This document shows positions 53,084 to 64,000 of a DNA stretch of 64,000 nt, one piece after another (position 1 is the stretch's first letter; each line of letters opens with the position of its first letter). Source of the DNA: Tubulanus polymorphus (Eukaryota > Nemertea > Palaeonemertea > Tubulaniformes > Tubulanidae); the NCBI RefSeq assembly GCF_964204645.1, contig NC_134025.1, positions 7,321,001 through 7,385,000 on the forward strand, given 5' to 3'. The notes beneath the pieces were generated by a model. That model saw only the letters and a program-made list of their open reading frames with translations. It did no database searches and was not told the origin of the DNA. Both the position numbers and the translations under genes were made by a program.

Positions 53084-53385
53084 CTGTCTATATTCAACTT
53101 CTTTCTTCGAGATATTTAGTTCCATCTTATTTGGATGTCAGTCATTTATCCTCATTCTGTACATCAGTGGCCAAATACACCTCTAAATGAAAGTCAAATT
53201 GTACTTGAATTTCCATGGACATCTCCATTTATATGTCATCTGACCTACTCTTGATTAAGAAAGACATTTGCTAGACTGCAGTTTCAGCGAAATTTCTATC
53301 CCTCCTCCATGGTAAGAACTTTGTCTAAAGATGAAAAATATTGCAATAAAAACATCTATATGTGAAATTTCAGATTTTATTTCAT

Positions 53386-53391
53386 TGATAC
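53386..53391 (-). terminator. Poly(A) signal of MUS81
   Basis: TTTATT on the plus strand (AATAAA on the minus strand), about 90 bases after the MUS81 stop at 53482. It faces the DRC7 signal about 300 bp away. Confidence 0.55.
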
Positions 53392-53481
53392 AAAAATAAA
53401 CATCTATTTACAAATTGCACAGGGCGTTATGGGTAAAATTCATCCAATTGAGACATACCATTCTCGTCTGTGATTGCCTGA

Positions 53482-56400
53482 TCATGATAGAGGTCCTCTG
53501 GTATTATATAAAAGATAGATCACTCGACTTAAAGCTATTCCAAGATTTCTGAAATATACACGGTACAATTACCATTACAAATCCAGGCACATAATGGAGG
53601 AAATCAGTATAGTGTTGCATAGAAATATGGCATACCTGTTTAGAGCCCCAGACTTGATTTTACTAAGTAATAGTTCCTTCTCTTTTTCTGTTGTGCAAAT
53701 GTCATATGCTTGAAGTAATCTATAGATAAACCAATAGCTTACAATAATTACTGGTTAACCTGGTAAATCATGACTTGCTCATCTGTAGCTTACTGTTGGA
53801 CAGTCTTGTATTTTTCTAGAATGGCTTGAGTTTTGTCGGCAGACATTCCAGCTATTTGCATTAACTGTTTTCCAAAAGTCTCTTTGATTGTCATCACCTA
53901 AGAAATGAATGAAAAGGCGCTGAATTGAATCAGGTATACCAAATTGTAGCTGTATTGTGTTCTAGTAATACCTTGTTTTTAACGCTGCCTTTGTTGAATT
54001 CTGGAAATGTCATGAGACAATGTTCATTTGAACCGACATCAAATTCATCCATCTGAGCTTGAATATCTTCCCTGGGACGAGCAATGAGCTTTTTATTCTA
54101 AAAATCCACAGATCAATAGAAGTGTATCTAAGTTTCTCATCAAAAGGTTCAAATTGTCCACGTTGACTTACTGAATAAAGTTTTTGAAGATACCGCGTCA
54201 TCACTGTAAGATAAGCTACTGACTCTTTAGTGTCTTGCGTGTGTTTAACAAAGAACCCATCTATAACCTAATACATGTAAAACAAAATCAACTGTAATTA
54301 TTTCAATCATTATCTAGAGAATGCGACTAAAGAATAGGTAGTTTACCTGTGTATTGATAACAGATCGTTGTAATGTATCCTCTGGTAAACTAAACTGTTG
54401 ACTGCCATATTCTTCAACCAGATATATTGGTTTCCTCAACCCACTGTGTTTCATTCGAAACTAAAATCATTAGTTACAAGTAATATAACGTCCTGAATAA
54501 GTGACAGTAGAAACATTAAATAAATTAATCACACACTTTTTGCTCTTTGAAACGGCCATCTTTTATACTTCCTGCCAGGTCATCCATCCTTTTACGCTCA
54601 ATAACGAAATCGAAGACAAGCTCTCGTGATTCTGGTACACGTAACTGACCTACGTATGTACGAGAAGGAATAATTTTAGCGATATTTGTAATTTTTTCGT
54701 TGATGCGGAATTGAATTACATTTTCTTGATGGCTAACAATACCTGGTTGAGGACGCACTCTTTCTTTTGCTATCCACAGAAAATCTCCTACATGTAATTT
54801 TCGTACATCGCAATCCACTCCATTTTTCATCAGATCGGGTAACAAATTCTGTTTTCCATTCCTATATACAAGAATATGTTATCTTATTTAGAATATAACA
54901 TCTTCACATATGAATTACATTTAAAAAATCTTGATATTTTCATATACAATGTATAAATAAACAAACCTTTGACCATAATGTTCACAATTATCAACTATAA
55001 GCACGATGTCGTAATCTCCAGGGAACAATGTAAACATTGTCTGCGGGGTTCTTTGATCACTAGCCATCGATGAAGCTGAACTCTGACTTGCAGTGCTCGA
55101 CTGTGAAGCTATTTGCTGTTCAATGACTTTGTTTGTCATTAGAGGCTGTTTCAGAGGAGAGGGTTTACGGTGTGCAGCTGAACCTGTTTAGATTACATGT
55201 ACATTCAATGTGGTATTGGTTATAAATCATTGAAATATCGGATTCTCTGAACAAGATTCTACTATAAAACTTAATTTACTTGTGCTGTTTGGTAAAGAAA
55301 CTTTTGGAGGTGTACTTATATCTTCAGCAACCTCATCAGGGATGTAGGCATAGACATAACTATCGTCATAAGCTCTGAAATACGGCATGTAAAATTGAAG
55401 TCACCTAGTTGGTTAACATAGGACTAAGATTGCATGAATATCTAATAATACACCAACCTTGTTGAGTCTAATTTATATCGATGACAAAATTTCAGAAGGC
55501 TTTCCAATCTACACTTAACAAGAAACCAAATTGACTGTTCTGGAAGGTATACAGACAATTCATTGGGATCTTTCATTACAACTCCATGCACTCCATTTGA
55601 AACCAGTAAAATGGTAGTTAAACTCAAATGTTTTATTTGACGTATTATGGAATTGCTTACCTTCAAATGTAACTGAAGCTAGATCTTTGCTGTTCACTGT
55701 TCTATTATTTTCAGTCACATACCAATACTGAAATCTATAGAAAATTTTTATGTGTGAGTATTCAATAAAGACTGCATAGGATACAATTCCCTTAGACAAA
55801 GATTCCATTCCTTGATAATGGTTTTTTTAGTGGACAACCGAAAATTCAGATTTAAAACAAATTTTAACGATTCGATATTTTAACCTTTCGGCTTCTTGAT
55901 TGTGGGACTTAGAATTATTGAATTAAAAGATTTCAGGTTATATCTTCATAGAGTTCTTACTTTTTTTGGTCAGTTTTTACAGGAGAAATACCAAAAGTCT
56001 CAAGCGCAGGTTGTTTTTCTGGTGTTGTTATGTTTTTTCTAAAAAAAAATACATCCATCCAAAATGAATTATTTGTAGTAAACATCTACAAAAACTGTTT
56101 GAGAATCTGAGCTATGAAAATGTTTTTAGCTGTCATACCTTACACTCTTATCAATATCTTTATAAGCTGAATTTTGTTTCTTCACAGGAGATTCAGAGCC
56201 AATAACAAATCTAGGCATCGGAGGATTGTCATTCGGTTGATTTAATTCCTCTGCAGCAAGGATTTTACGTGCTAACTGGGAACCGGCTTCGGTCAAACTA
56301 TATCTGATAATGAAATTACACACGCAAGGTGAGGCAACATTTTGAATACCAGTATCACTAATTCAAAATTAGATTTCAAATTGTATGATAAAATTAACAT

Positions 56401-57705
56401 ACTTAGCAGGACTACTCTCTTTAATCACAAAACCTTTCTTTATTAATGTGCCCATAGATGAAAATCCTGTATAATGTGATCCGGGGTCAGACTGAAATTT
56501 TACATCATTTCAAATTGCATTAAGGATAGATAATTCATTTACCTGGATAACTATAACAGTAAGGAGGAACTATGGAAATAATAGACAAATAAGCTTAACG
56601 TTCACATGATCAAGATTAAAATGTCTCCAAAACCAGGTCCTGGTACTTAACCCAAATATTTTGACCGTACGTACAACAGACAATGATTTATCGCACAGAG
56701 GTTGAGCTGCGGTGATTAACTCCCTTTTCAACATGAAACCACGGCCGTGTTCATCTTGTTGGTTCCTATACAGCGCCAGTATAAGGGCGTATGGCCCAGA
56801 TCTATGAGCTGGAATATATTCCCTGCCTCCTGAAGGTACACGAGTTTTCTGAAATAAGAAATCACTTTTTTAAGTCTTAGCTGATCTTAAAATAGCTCAT
56901 GATTTTCTGATTATTGATGTTATAATAAGTTTTTCTTAGTAAACGTTACCTTCTTATCTACTGTTTGACCAACTAATGCTTGACCAGCACCCCAGCTATG
57001 CAATGATGTATTAGGCAAACTTGTGCCAATTCCTAAATCCAAACCGTTACCAGCAAAAGCTTGTCCAAGTGTAGAAATAGTCGCGGTTGGTGGATTCAGT
57101 GTTTTTCTCTTTCTTGGGTGCCCCTCCTCTGGTATCATGTCTGGAGGCAATTCATTACCTTAAGAAATACAATTCATTTTTTGAATTCATATTCCATTTC
57201 ATACAAATCGTATCCAAAAAATTATTAACTCACCATGTTGTGCTCTGTGTTCAGCCAATTTAGCATCCAACATATTACAGATTTTGTCTCCTGTAGAAAT
57301 TTTTTGATAACAATCATGGCAAAGAAATTGATGATATTAATTGTACATGCGATTGACTATTTGGAAAACTTACCAAAGAATTTCAGGTGCTTGCAATCTT
57401 TCCCAGATGGCAAGTAGAGGGGATACTTTTGTAAGTTGCTCAGGGCCTGAAATTAGAGAAAAACACTTTTTTGGTACAGTTCCCTGGGAACATTCCAGTT
57501 TAGCCAATAGTTCAAATAACTGAAAAAGCAATAATATCATCAAAGAAATCATTACCTTGGCATAAGTGTATTGAATTTTGCTTCCAGCATCAGCCGCTTC
57601 ATCTCTCCACTCTTGCAACCATTGACAAAAAAGTGGATTCGGACAATCAACCCTTTTTTTCTTCCTTTTTCCAATTAACTGTGATGGACTGTATGTTACG
57701 CTCAT
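53482..57705 (-). CDS. MUS81: Crossover junction endonuclease MUS81
   Basis: Catalytic subunit of the MUS81-EME structure-specific nuclease that cuts recombination intermediates and stalled forks in the nucleus (family knowledge). Nineteen in-frame exons: 57705-57556, 57446-57374, 57290-57234, 57158-56950, 56848-56675, 56491-56403, 56303-56139, 56038-55961, 55734-55661, 55590-55458, 55374-55280, 55183-54967, 54861-54537, 54460-54347, 54267-54172, 54097-53972, 53897-53794, 53719-53636, 53548-53482. N-terminal HhH region ([17 protein letters not shown]), winged helix (about residues 164-260: [26 protein letters not shown]), ERCC4 nuclease with [17 protein letters not shown] and the catalytic [17 protein letters not shown] (about residue 593), then C-terminal HhH ([18 protein letters not shown]) ending [20 protein letters not shown]. 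At 809 residues it is about 250 longer than the human protein: an extra stretch between winged helix and nuclease, and about 34 residues before ERK. Confidence 0.95.
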
Positions 57706-58418
57706 CTTGCCCTCGGGGTCATTTATAGCTGAAAAGGTACAATATTATAGGCCTAATGGGATGCGGATGGTAAAATCAAAATGCTTTTTAAAAAGAACAC
57801 ATTCAAGCTCTCTTCTCTTCTTCTTCCGATATCTGTCAACATCAACTGGTTGATGAAACACAGTGTATAGGTGTGCGCAAATAAATATATACAGACATTA
57901 CTAATAAATTTAGTATTAATATAATAATTGGCTCGTTGGCGAGTTTATACAATAGTGTGAGTCTGGCCTGTCTTCTTCTTTCCTGTAGTGACTGCCAATA
58001 CTCTCTATACTCCACTCCAGAGCAGAGGGAGCATAGCTGGCCCATATTACATAACAAACGATATTGATAAACATATAACTTTTTCGAGTCACATTTTCCA
58101 TTATATGCACAGTAAATTTTCAATCTTACCTCTTGACTACAAAACTGATGTCATGGATTCATTAGTGATGAAAAATCTCTTCACATTTCCCACCAATAAT
58201 CTGTAGTAATCGACGGTAGTTGAGCGAGGGACTCGTATAACGCATTTAACAGTTAGTTTTGTTCAAAAACTGAAGAACCATGCTCGAGCCGGCGTTGAAC
58301 TTCTCGCGTCTGGTCTGCACCCAAAATTGACATTACTTCATTACTTCCGGGTTTCTGTCAAATTTGTTTATACTTTTTTCATAAATCCGCGATTCCATCG
58401 AATAATTCCTAGTAAAGC
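57706..58418. promoter_or_regulatory. Head-to-head intergenic region MUS81/BBS1
   Basis: 713 bp between the two start codons, so 5' UTRs and both promoters must fit here. No TATA box stands out; the sequence near BBS1 (about 58205-58330) is somewhat richer in CpG. Candidate bidirectional promoter. Confidence 0.4.
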
Positions 58419-61400
58419 ATGTCGGAGACAGCGGGCAGTAAGCAGAGCCTGATGACCAGTACCGAAGAGAGTGAATCGATTAAAAGGTGACCCACTGAAA
58501 ATCTGAAACGAACTAACTTAGGCCTAAAAAAACAAGAAAGTGTAGATTCAATTCAATTCATACTTTATTGCCCCTTTATAAAAACATTGCAGGTATAAAG
58601 GTGCCAATTCTACATCAAAAAAAGTCAGAGAAATCAAAGGCACATTGCAAACATTATCAAAATCTCAGGATGAAGTACATTAAATGAAAATTCCGGTATT
58701 ACCCGACATTCTAGTGAGAAAAAAGAAAACAGGCTATTGGCGCATTGATGGACAGATACATACAAATATAGCCAGGGTATTGAAGCGAGCTTTAGAAAAA
58801 ACTATTGCTGTTTATTTATTATTACATTTGTGCTATGTACAATAACGAATTCAAGTTAATTTTATTCATTCGATTTTAAGTCTGCTGGGGTCAGTTCCAT
58901 AGTCATGGCTTAAAATTAAGACCAATTTAAGACCATCTTAGTTCTATAACCAATCTAATAACTTAAGACCAGTCTTAAAATTTAAGAATGAGGAACCTGC
59001 CTTGATGATGATTCTTCTATTTTCAGTCATGAAGGCAATAAGAAATGGCTGAATGCTTATTACGATCCGGTGTCATCATTGTATACATTTACTCAATGTA
59101 TAGCATTAACGGATATATCAGGTGATGGTGAATCTAAACTTGTCATCGCCGATTTGGGTTCTGGATCATTTGATATGAAGCTCAAAGTTTATAAAGGTAT
59201 TACCACCAGGGCCATACTTAGCATTTTAATTTTAATGGGCAGAGAAACCCAAAGGGCAGTATTCAAAAATCTCTGGGGGAGCAACTGCCCCCTGCTAGAT
59301 ACAGCCCTGTCTGCAGAATAAACTGTTGATATTCGATGTTGGCTATTGATTTTTTGAGGATTATGATCATGAAGGGTTTATTGTTTATTTCGAGTTCTGC
59401 CATTTTTGTGGCTGTATTTTAGGTACCACCCTTGTATCAGAAAATGCTCTAATCGATTTGCCTACCGGAGTAGTAACATTTTATATGGATACAAATGAAC
59501 CGAGAACTCCAGGTGAGTAAAGATGAACTGGGAGCATCATCTCCCGTTGATTTAATTTGTAGATAAAACTTCCCAAATTTTAACAATTATGATTGAGCTT
59601 AAATACTTCAGACATAATTTTTGATTGAGATTTACATGGTGAAAAAAACCCAACCAACAGTCAGTTGTTATATTTAGGAAAGCCAGTTTAAAAGGAACAC
59701 TTGTCAATACTATGTGTTCTAAAAATCATTTCAAAATGTTTATATGCAATCATCTTTCAGCTGTTGCCGTTGCCTCTGGTCCATTTATTTATGTGTACAA
59801 AAACTTGCGTCCATACTTCAAATTTACGCTCCCCACTCTAGAAGTGAATCAAGTTGAACAAGATGTCTGGAATCAAGCCAAGGAGGTACAACTCGTAATC
59901 AATAGCTGGCTGAATGTTTTTTTTTTTTCGAAAAGTTTGTTGACCATTTTCTGATTCCAATCTTATCTTGATTTTAGGGAGAAATTGATGTGACAATTTT
60001 ACGTGATATGTTGGATGGAATGAGGTTTGTAGACTCCATACCGGTTTTAACTCAGTATGATTATTTCCATTGTGAATGGGGGTATATATTTTCATCACTT
60101 GATATATGTACAGGTGTGACGGTGCTAGGTTAACAACTAGATCACTGAAATTTCTGCAACTTGAACCACATGAACTTGAGTCATTCGCAAATGCACATAA
60201 GATAGCAACACTTAAAAGACAGGTAACTGAATGGTTTGGATTTTGATTGAGAATACTTTGTAATCGAATAGAGCAAGACATTTTAATTTCAGTAAGGTCT
60301 GGTATTATTCGATACTTCTATCAACTTTTTGTTTTTGTAGACTGTGATTACGTGTTTATCTACAATGAACAAGTCTATGGCTGAGGATGATGCGATCAGT
60401 TGCCTTATTTTAGGTACGGAGGATAGCGCCATCTACGTGCTTGATCCTGAAGCATTCACTGTTCTCGCAACTGTAAGTATCCATCCATAGAAAAAAGAAT
60501 TTCTAATGAAGCATTATATTAAAGGGTGTATAATGTTGATGTGTTTTCAGATGTCGTTGCCCAGTATACCGGTATTTCTCAGTGTGTCCGGTATTTACGA
60601 TGTTGAATTCAGATTAATCGTTGCTTGTCGTAATGGAGGAATTTATACATTCAAAAGGTAGGCCTACAAAAATAGAGTTTTTGTATGATGTGTGAGTAAT
60701 GTACAGAATCAAATGAACTATTGTATATTTTATAGAGGAAGTAAAACGGGTAAACTGTGTATTGAACTGGATTCACACCCAGTTGGTCTTGTCAAGTATG
60801 GTAAAAATTTTATTGTTGGCTGCATGGATCAAACACTTAAGTGTTTCACTACAAAGGTAGGCCTAATACATTTACGCACATTTGTTAGATCTCAATCTCC
60901 ATCATTTCCATAATTTCCATCAGTTGATCGAATGAATCTATAACGTTATTCATGTAATATGCCTCATATTAGGGAAAGAAATTGTGGACTGTGAAATTAG
61001 GAGCAAACATTATGACCATAGAATGCATGGATTATAAACCGAAGGGTTTGAAAGCTGTGTTAGTAGCATTGGATAACTGTGAAGTGCACATTTATAAAGA
61101 CAAATATCTAGTCAACACAATCAAAACAGAAGATGTTGTGACCGGTTTAAAGTTTGGCAAGTTTGGCAGAGAAGATGGTACAATGATTATGACAACTAAA
61201 GGTAGTTTTAGCTTGAAAATACAGAGTTATTTTTGAGAAACTATAATCGTACTGATCTAACGGTAATGTCTTTGTAGGCGGTGGGTTGATCGTGAAGATC
61301 TTGAAACGAACAGCAACATTTGAAGAAAAAGATATCTGTTCAGGACCACCGGTGTCACAGAGCATCAAACTGAATGTACCAAAGAAAACAAAATTATTCG

Positions 61401-62403
61401 TCGATCAAACGATGAGAGAACGAGAAAATGCTGTTGGTAGGTTTCAAATGTGTATGAACAATCTAATTCTCTAATCTTTGTCTCACAGTTCATATGCATA
61501 CTTTTTCAGCAATGCATCGAGCATTTCAACATGATTTGTACCGATTACGATTGAATACTGCGCGCGGATATGTGAAAGCTCTCGAAACTAGTAATACTCC
61601 AATATCGACAGATGCTGCTGAACCGCTCAAATTAAGCGCTCAGGTACTTCAGCAGATTCATTGAATATTACATATTATTCAATTTAATTTGAAAACGTAG
61701 TTTATGTTATTGAGGGAATTTTCCTGCCTTTCAGGTTCAAGGTATTGGTCCTTCGTTTAAGCTGACAGTCAACCTGCAAAATACGTCGTTAAATATTCCA
61801 TCCATGCATCTACTGATCACATTTCAGTGCGACGATAAATTGTACAACATTCTCAAACCTAACATTTCTGTAAGTTATATGACTCCCATATGGTCAGACT
61901 AGTTGGCTTCTGGTTGATCCAAATATGATAGTATGAGAGTATTTCTGTTGTTTCATAGGTTCCAATGTTAGTGCCAGGATTGAGTTATGCATTTCAAACA
62001 TTTATTGAGTGTCTCAGCGATAAAGGCATTTCAGATGCTATAAAGGTACGTACAAATTTCTTTAATCAATATTCTTCCTCTCAGAACTGGGCCATTTATC
62101 TACAAACCCACTTTCTTTGTGAACTATGAGCCTTTTTATCATTTCTCAAGTAGTGATAAAAAATGTCAGATGATTTCTTACTGGCTTATATCACTAGAAA
62201 AGATAAACTTCATGTCGATTAAAAAGGTCATAATCTGTGACACATTTAATTTCAGTTTTGTTGAATCACCAGCTATGTTAAGTCCCTGAAAGGTTGCTTA
62301 TTCATTTTCATTTCAGGTCTTCGTTTTACGTCAAGGCAAAAGCGTCCCTATTATAACTGCAGTAATTAATATGCCAGTTAGTGAAAGTATTGTGGTTGTG
62401 TAA
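58419..62403 (+). CDS. BBS1: Bardet-Biedl syndrome 1 protein (BBSome subunit)
   Basis: BBSome subunit that binds ARL6 and drives membrane-protein traffic in cilia (family knowledge). Fifteen in-frame exons: 58419-58486, 59027-59196, 59423-59512, 59761-59885, 59978-60024, 60114-60222, 60341-60472, 60551-60657, 60736-60856, 60973-61201, 61278-61436, 61510-61643, 61735-61869, 61959-62045, 62317-62403, giving 599 residues (about 593 in human). An in-frame TAA lies two codons upstream of the ATG. Diagnostic stretches: [43 protein letters not shown]-like [14 protein letters not shown]-like [63 protein letters not shown] and [11 protein letters not shown]. The N-terminal two thirds is the beta-propeller, followed by a helical insert and the C-terminal GAE-like domain. 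No truncation seen. Confidence 0.96.
58545..58620 (-). mobile_element. Possible LINE/SINE 3' tail fragment
   Basis: ATTCAATTCAATTCATACTTTATTG (split here as ATTCAATTCAATTC and ATACTTTATTG) resembles the 3' tail of the LINE relic at about 7710-7735 (AAATTCAAATTCAAAATGACTTTATTG). It lies in BBS1 intron 1 and probably represents a 5'-truncated retrotransposon copy; its upstream limit is unclear. Confidence 0.35.
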
Positions 62404-62613
62404 TAACTTTTAAATACAATATGTATTCAAAAACCGTCCAGAAAGATTATGAATCTCCAAATCTCTACAATACACTTTGGATTGAAGATTATTCTATTTT
62501 CAGTAACAGTGTTTTAAAAAACCTTATCCGTCCTCTCATTTGCAAGATCATGTTGATGTGTACTATGTGGTGAGGAAAGAGTTGTTTATCATATCATTTT
62601 GTTAGCATTCTTG

Positions 62614-62619
62614 AATAAA
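62614..62619 (+). terminator. Poly(A) signal of BBS1
   Basis: AATAAA about 210 bases after the stop codon at 62403, followed by GTTGTATCTATTG. Confidence 0.6.
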
Positions 62620-62722
62620 GTTGTATCTATTGCACTGAACTTTTATTGTACAGAATAATGCATATTTGTGTATAAAGAGACTTAGATCTCCGTTATAACG
62701 AATGAAAAGTTGTTTTGTAAAG

Positions 62723-62860
62723 CAGGGTCCCTACGACTCCTTGATTCCTTGAAAAACTTCATCTTAACCAAAAATGTTTTTCAAGGTCCTTGGATATCCT
62801 TGAATTTGAGCAAACTGCCCAAAAGTCCTTGAAAGCTCCTTGAATTTTGAGAAATTAGCA
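62723..62860. mobile_element. hAT-like transposon terminal fragment (CCTTGAA repeats)
   Basis: Starts CAGGGTCCCTACGACTCCTTG and continues with repeated CCTTGAAAAAC, TCCTTGGATATCCTTGAA, AGTCCTTGAAAGCTCCTTGAA phrases, a pattern I associate with ends of animal hAT elements (not searched). No opposite end or transposase here. Confidence 0.45.
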
Positions 62861-62865
62861 ATTAG

Positions 62866-63236
62866 AAAATATTTAGGTTTTATGCCTAGTTATTACCGGA
62901 TATACAATAGTTATTAGTGGATATACAAACAGATTCCACTGAATTAAATGGTTAACCGAGATAAAACCGTACTGATTTAGAAGGAGTCTACAGTAATTGG
63001 GATATGAAAATGATGCCGACACTCCTCGAAATTTGAAATTTTCCTTTGAATTCTGCAATGATCTGTTAAGATAGACGGATTGACAATAAATGTGAATTAA
63101 TTTGTAAACCTAAGTACCGGTATTCTGAGTTTTTTGGTCGAAACGGAAATCTTTGAAGGGCTTTATTTGTTAAAGCACAGTTTAGAAGAAAATAGTGATA
63201 AGGAAACATCTTATCAGTGGTCATGTGCTGTCTAGG
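62866..63236. other. Spacer between BBS1 and the ependymin-related gene
   Basis: AT-rich, no exon or repeat recognised apart from the preceding hAT-like fragment. The right part presumably holds the upstream control region of the ependymin-related gene. Confidence 0.4.
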
Positions 63237-63243
63237 TATAAAA
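63237..63243 (+). promoter_or_regulatory. TATA box of ependymin-related gene
   Basis: TATAAAA lies 69 bases upstream of the ATG at 63306, a spacing that leaves about 30 bases to a start site and a short 5' UTR. It is the only well-placed TATA box in the window, fitting a strongly expressed, cell-type-specific secreted protein. Confidence 0.6.
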
Positions 63244-63305
63244 CGACTGTTCCGGGTCGTTCCAGGTGTCTTTGAATAATTCTTATCAAGAAGACTGTCG
63301 TTAAC

Positions 63306-63966
63306 ATGCATGTCCTGATATATCTAGCAGGATTTCTGGCCTTCGCTGCTGCCCAGGCTCCAAAACCTTGTGGTAAGACGATATTTCTATCGATCTAATA
63401 TTAAAAAACATCGTTTGTGTGTACTGTGCATAGAAAAAGGCGTGGATAAATATTCAAACCAATTTAAACATATTTTCAAATGTAGAGAATTCTGGTTTCT
63501 AAACTATTCGAGAATAAGAAGAAAATATAAAAACGTTACAAAATAAAATAACCTTTTGGATTTTAATATGTAATCATCGTAAGTTTGCATCATTTGTATT
63601 TGTTTCACTTTCATTTGTTTCACTTTATACATAGATGCACCAGTTCGAATGGAAGCAAAAATCATTACAGTAAGTATATTGATATATTCTAAAGTAGTCT
63701 GAATACCAGTCGTTGTTACCGGTTCCCAACAACCGTAGAACGACGGCTAGGTTCTAGACTAATTCTAAAGCAATTAGAATGACACCTGACAGAACGAATC
63801 ACGTGAATAAGAAGATTGAATTATTTTTTAGTTGGACCTAAGTAAAAAGTTCGAATCACGTGCCCGTTACACCTATGACGCGGTGTACCGCCGTGAAAGG
63901 ATCGTTGATGAAGTTAATATCGTCGACAAGAAAGAATACTACGATATTATTCGTCTGCACGATGTC
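63306..63966 (+). CDS. Ependymin-related secreted protein, first exons (continues beyond window)
   Basis: Three in-frame exons: 63306-63372, 63635-63669, 63832-63966 (donor GTAAGT at 63967), about 79 residues. Residues 1-17 (MHVLIYLAGFLAFAAAQ) form a typical signal peptide, followed by APKPC with the first conserved cysteine. Exon 3 gives LDLSKKFESRARYTYDAVYR, then EYYDIIRLHDV, matching the ependymin family pattern of an early RARYTYDAVYRR-like motif followed by YYD.I.LH. Ependymin-related proteins are secreted, disulphide-linked lipid-binding-fold glycoproteins, often expanded in marine invertebrates (family knowledge). The remaining exons and the rest of the cysteines lie to the right of the window. 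Confidence 0.8.
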
Positions 63967-64000
63967 GTAAGTTTTTGCTTCGAAGTTCACAATCTGATAT

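Noticed and set aside
59838-60281. 147-codon minus-strand frame
   Set aside because: Antisense to BBS1 exons 59761-60222, which have strong family support; no own signal.

Overview
The window is nuclear DNA from an intron-rich animal, most likely a marine invertebrate (a lophotrochozoan or an invertebrate deuterostome; I cannot narrow it further). The reasons are metazoan-only genes with short exons and GT-AG introns, AT-rich spacers, polyadenylation signals, non-LTR retrotransposon debris, MITEs, and an ependymin-family gene. There is no bacterial, viral or organellar gene organisation.

Layout from left to right: a TRAF3-like signalling adaptor on the minus strand (1-6394, its 3' end lies beyond the left edge); a spacer holding a decayed LINE; VIPAS39/SPE-39 on the plus strand (9099-13320, first exon uncertain); the C-terminal exons of an unrecognised coiled-coil protein on the minus strand (16730-24276, 5' exons not found); about 20 kb with no convincing gene but several DNA-transposon relics, hairpins and one LINE tail (24.3-44.3 kb); an unrecognised tail-anchored membrane protein on the minus strand (44510-47353); DRC7/CCDC135 on the plus strand (48317-52728); MUS81 on the minus strand (53482-57705); BBS1 on the plus strand (58419-62403); and the first three exons of an ependymin-related secreted protein on the plus strand (63306-63966, running off the right edge).

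Exon models were built by hand from reading-frame continuity, splice sites and recalled family sequences. VIPAS39 (495 codons found), DRC7 (894 aa) and BBS1 (599 aa) come out close to the lengths I remember for vertebrate orthologues. MUS81 (809 aa) is much longer, because of inserts that I cannot assign to a known domain.

The genes do not form one pathway. DRC7 (axonemal nexin-dynein regulatory complex) and BBS1 (BBSome) are both ciliary; VIPAS39 acts in endolysosomal trafficking; MUS81 in recombination and fork repair; TRAF3 in immune and TNF-receptor signalling. Three gene pairs are head to head (TRAF3/VIPAS39, tail-anchored protein/DRC7, MUS81/BBS1), the last two with under 1 kb between start codons, suggesting shared promoters. 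DRC7 and MUS81 converge with only about 300 bp between their poly(A) signals. I found no complete, clearly novel system. The best leads are the two unrecognised genes, the MUS81 inserts, and several uncatalogued repeat families and hairpins.
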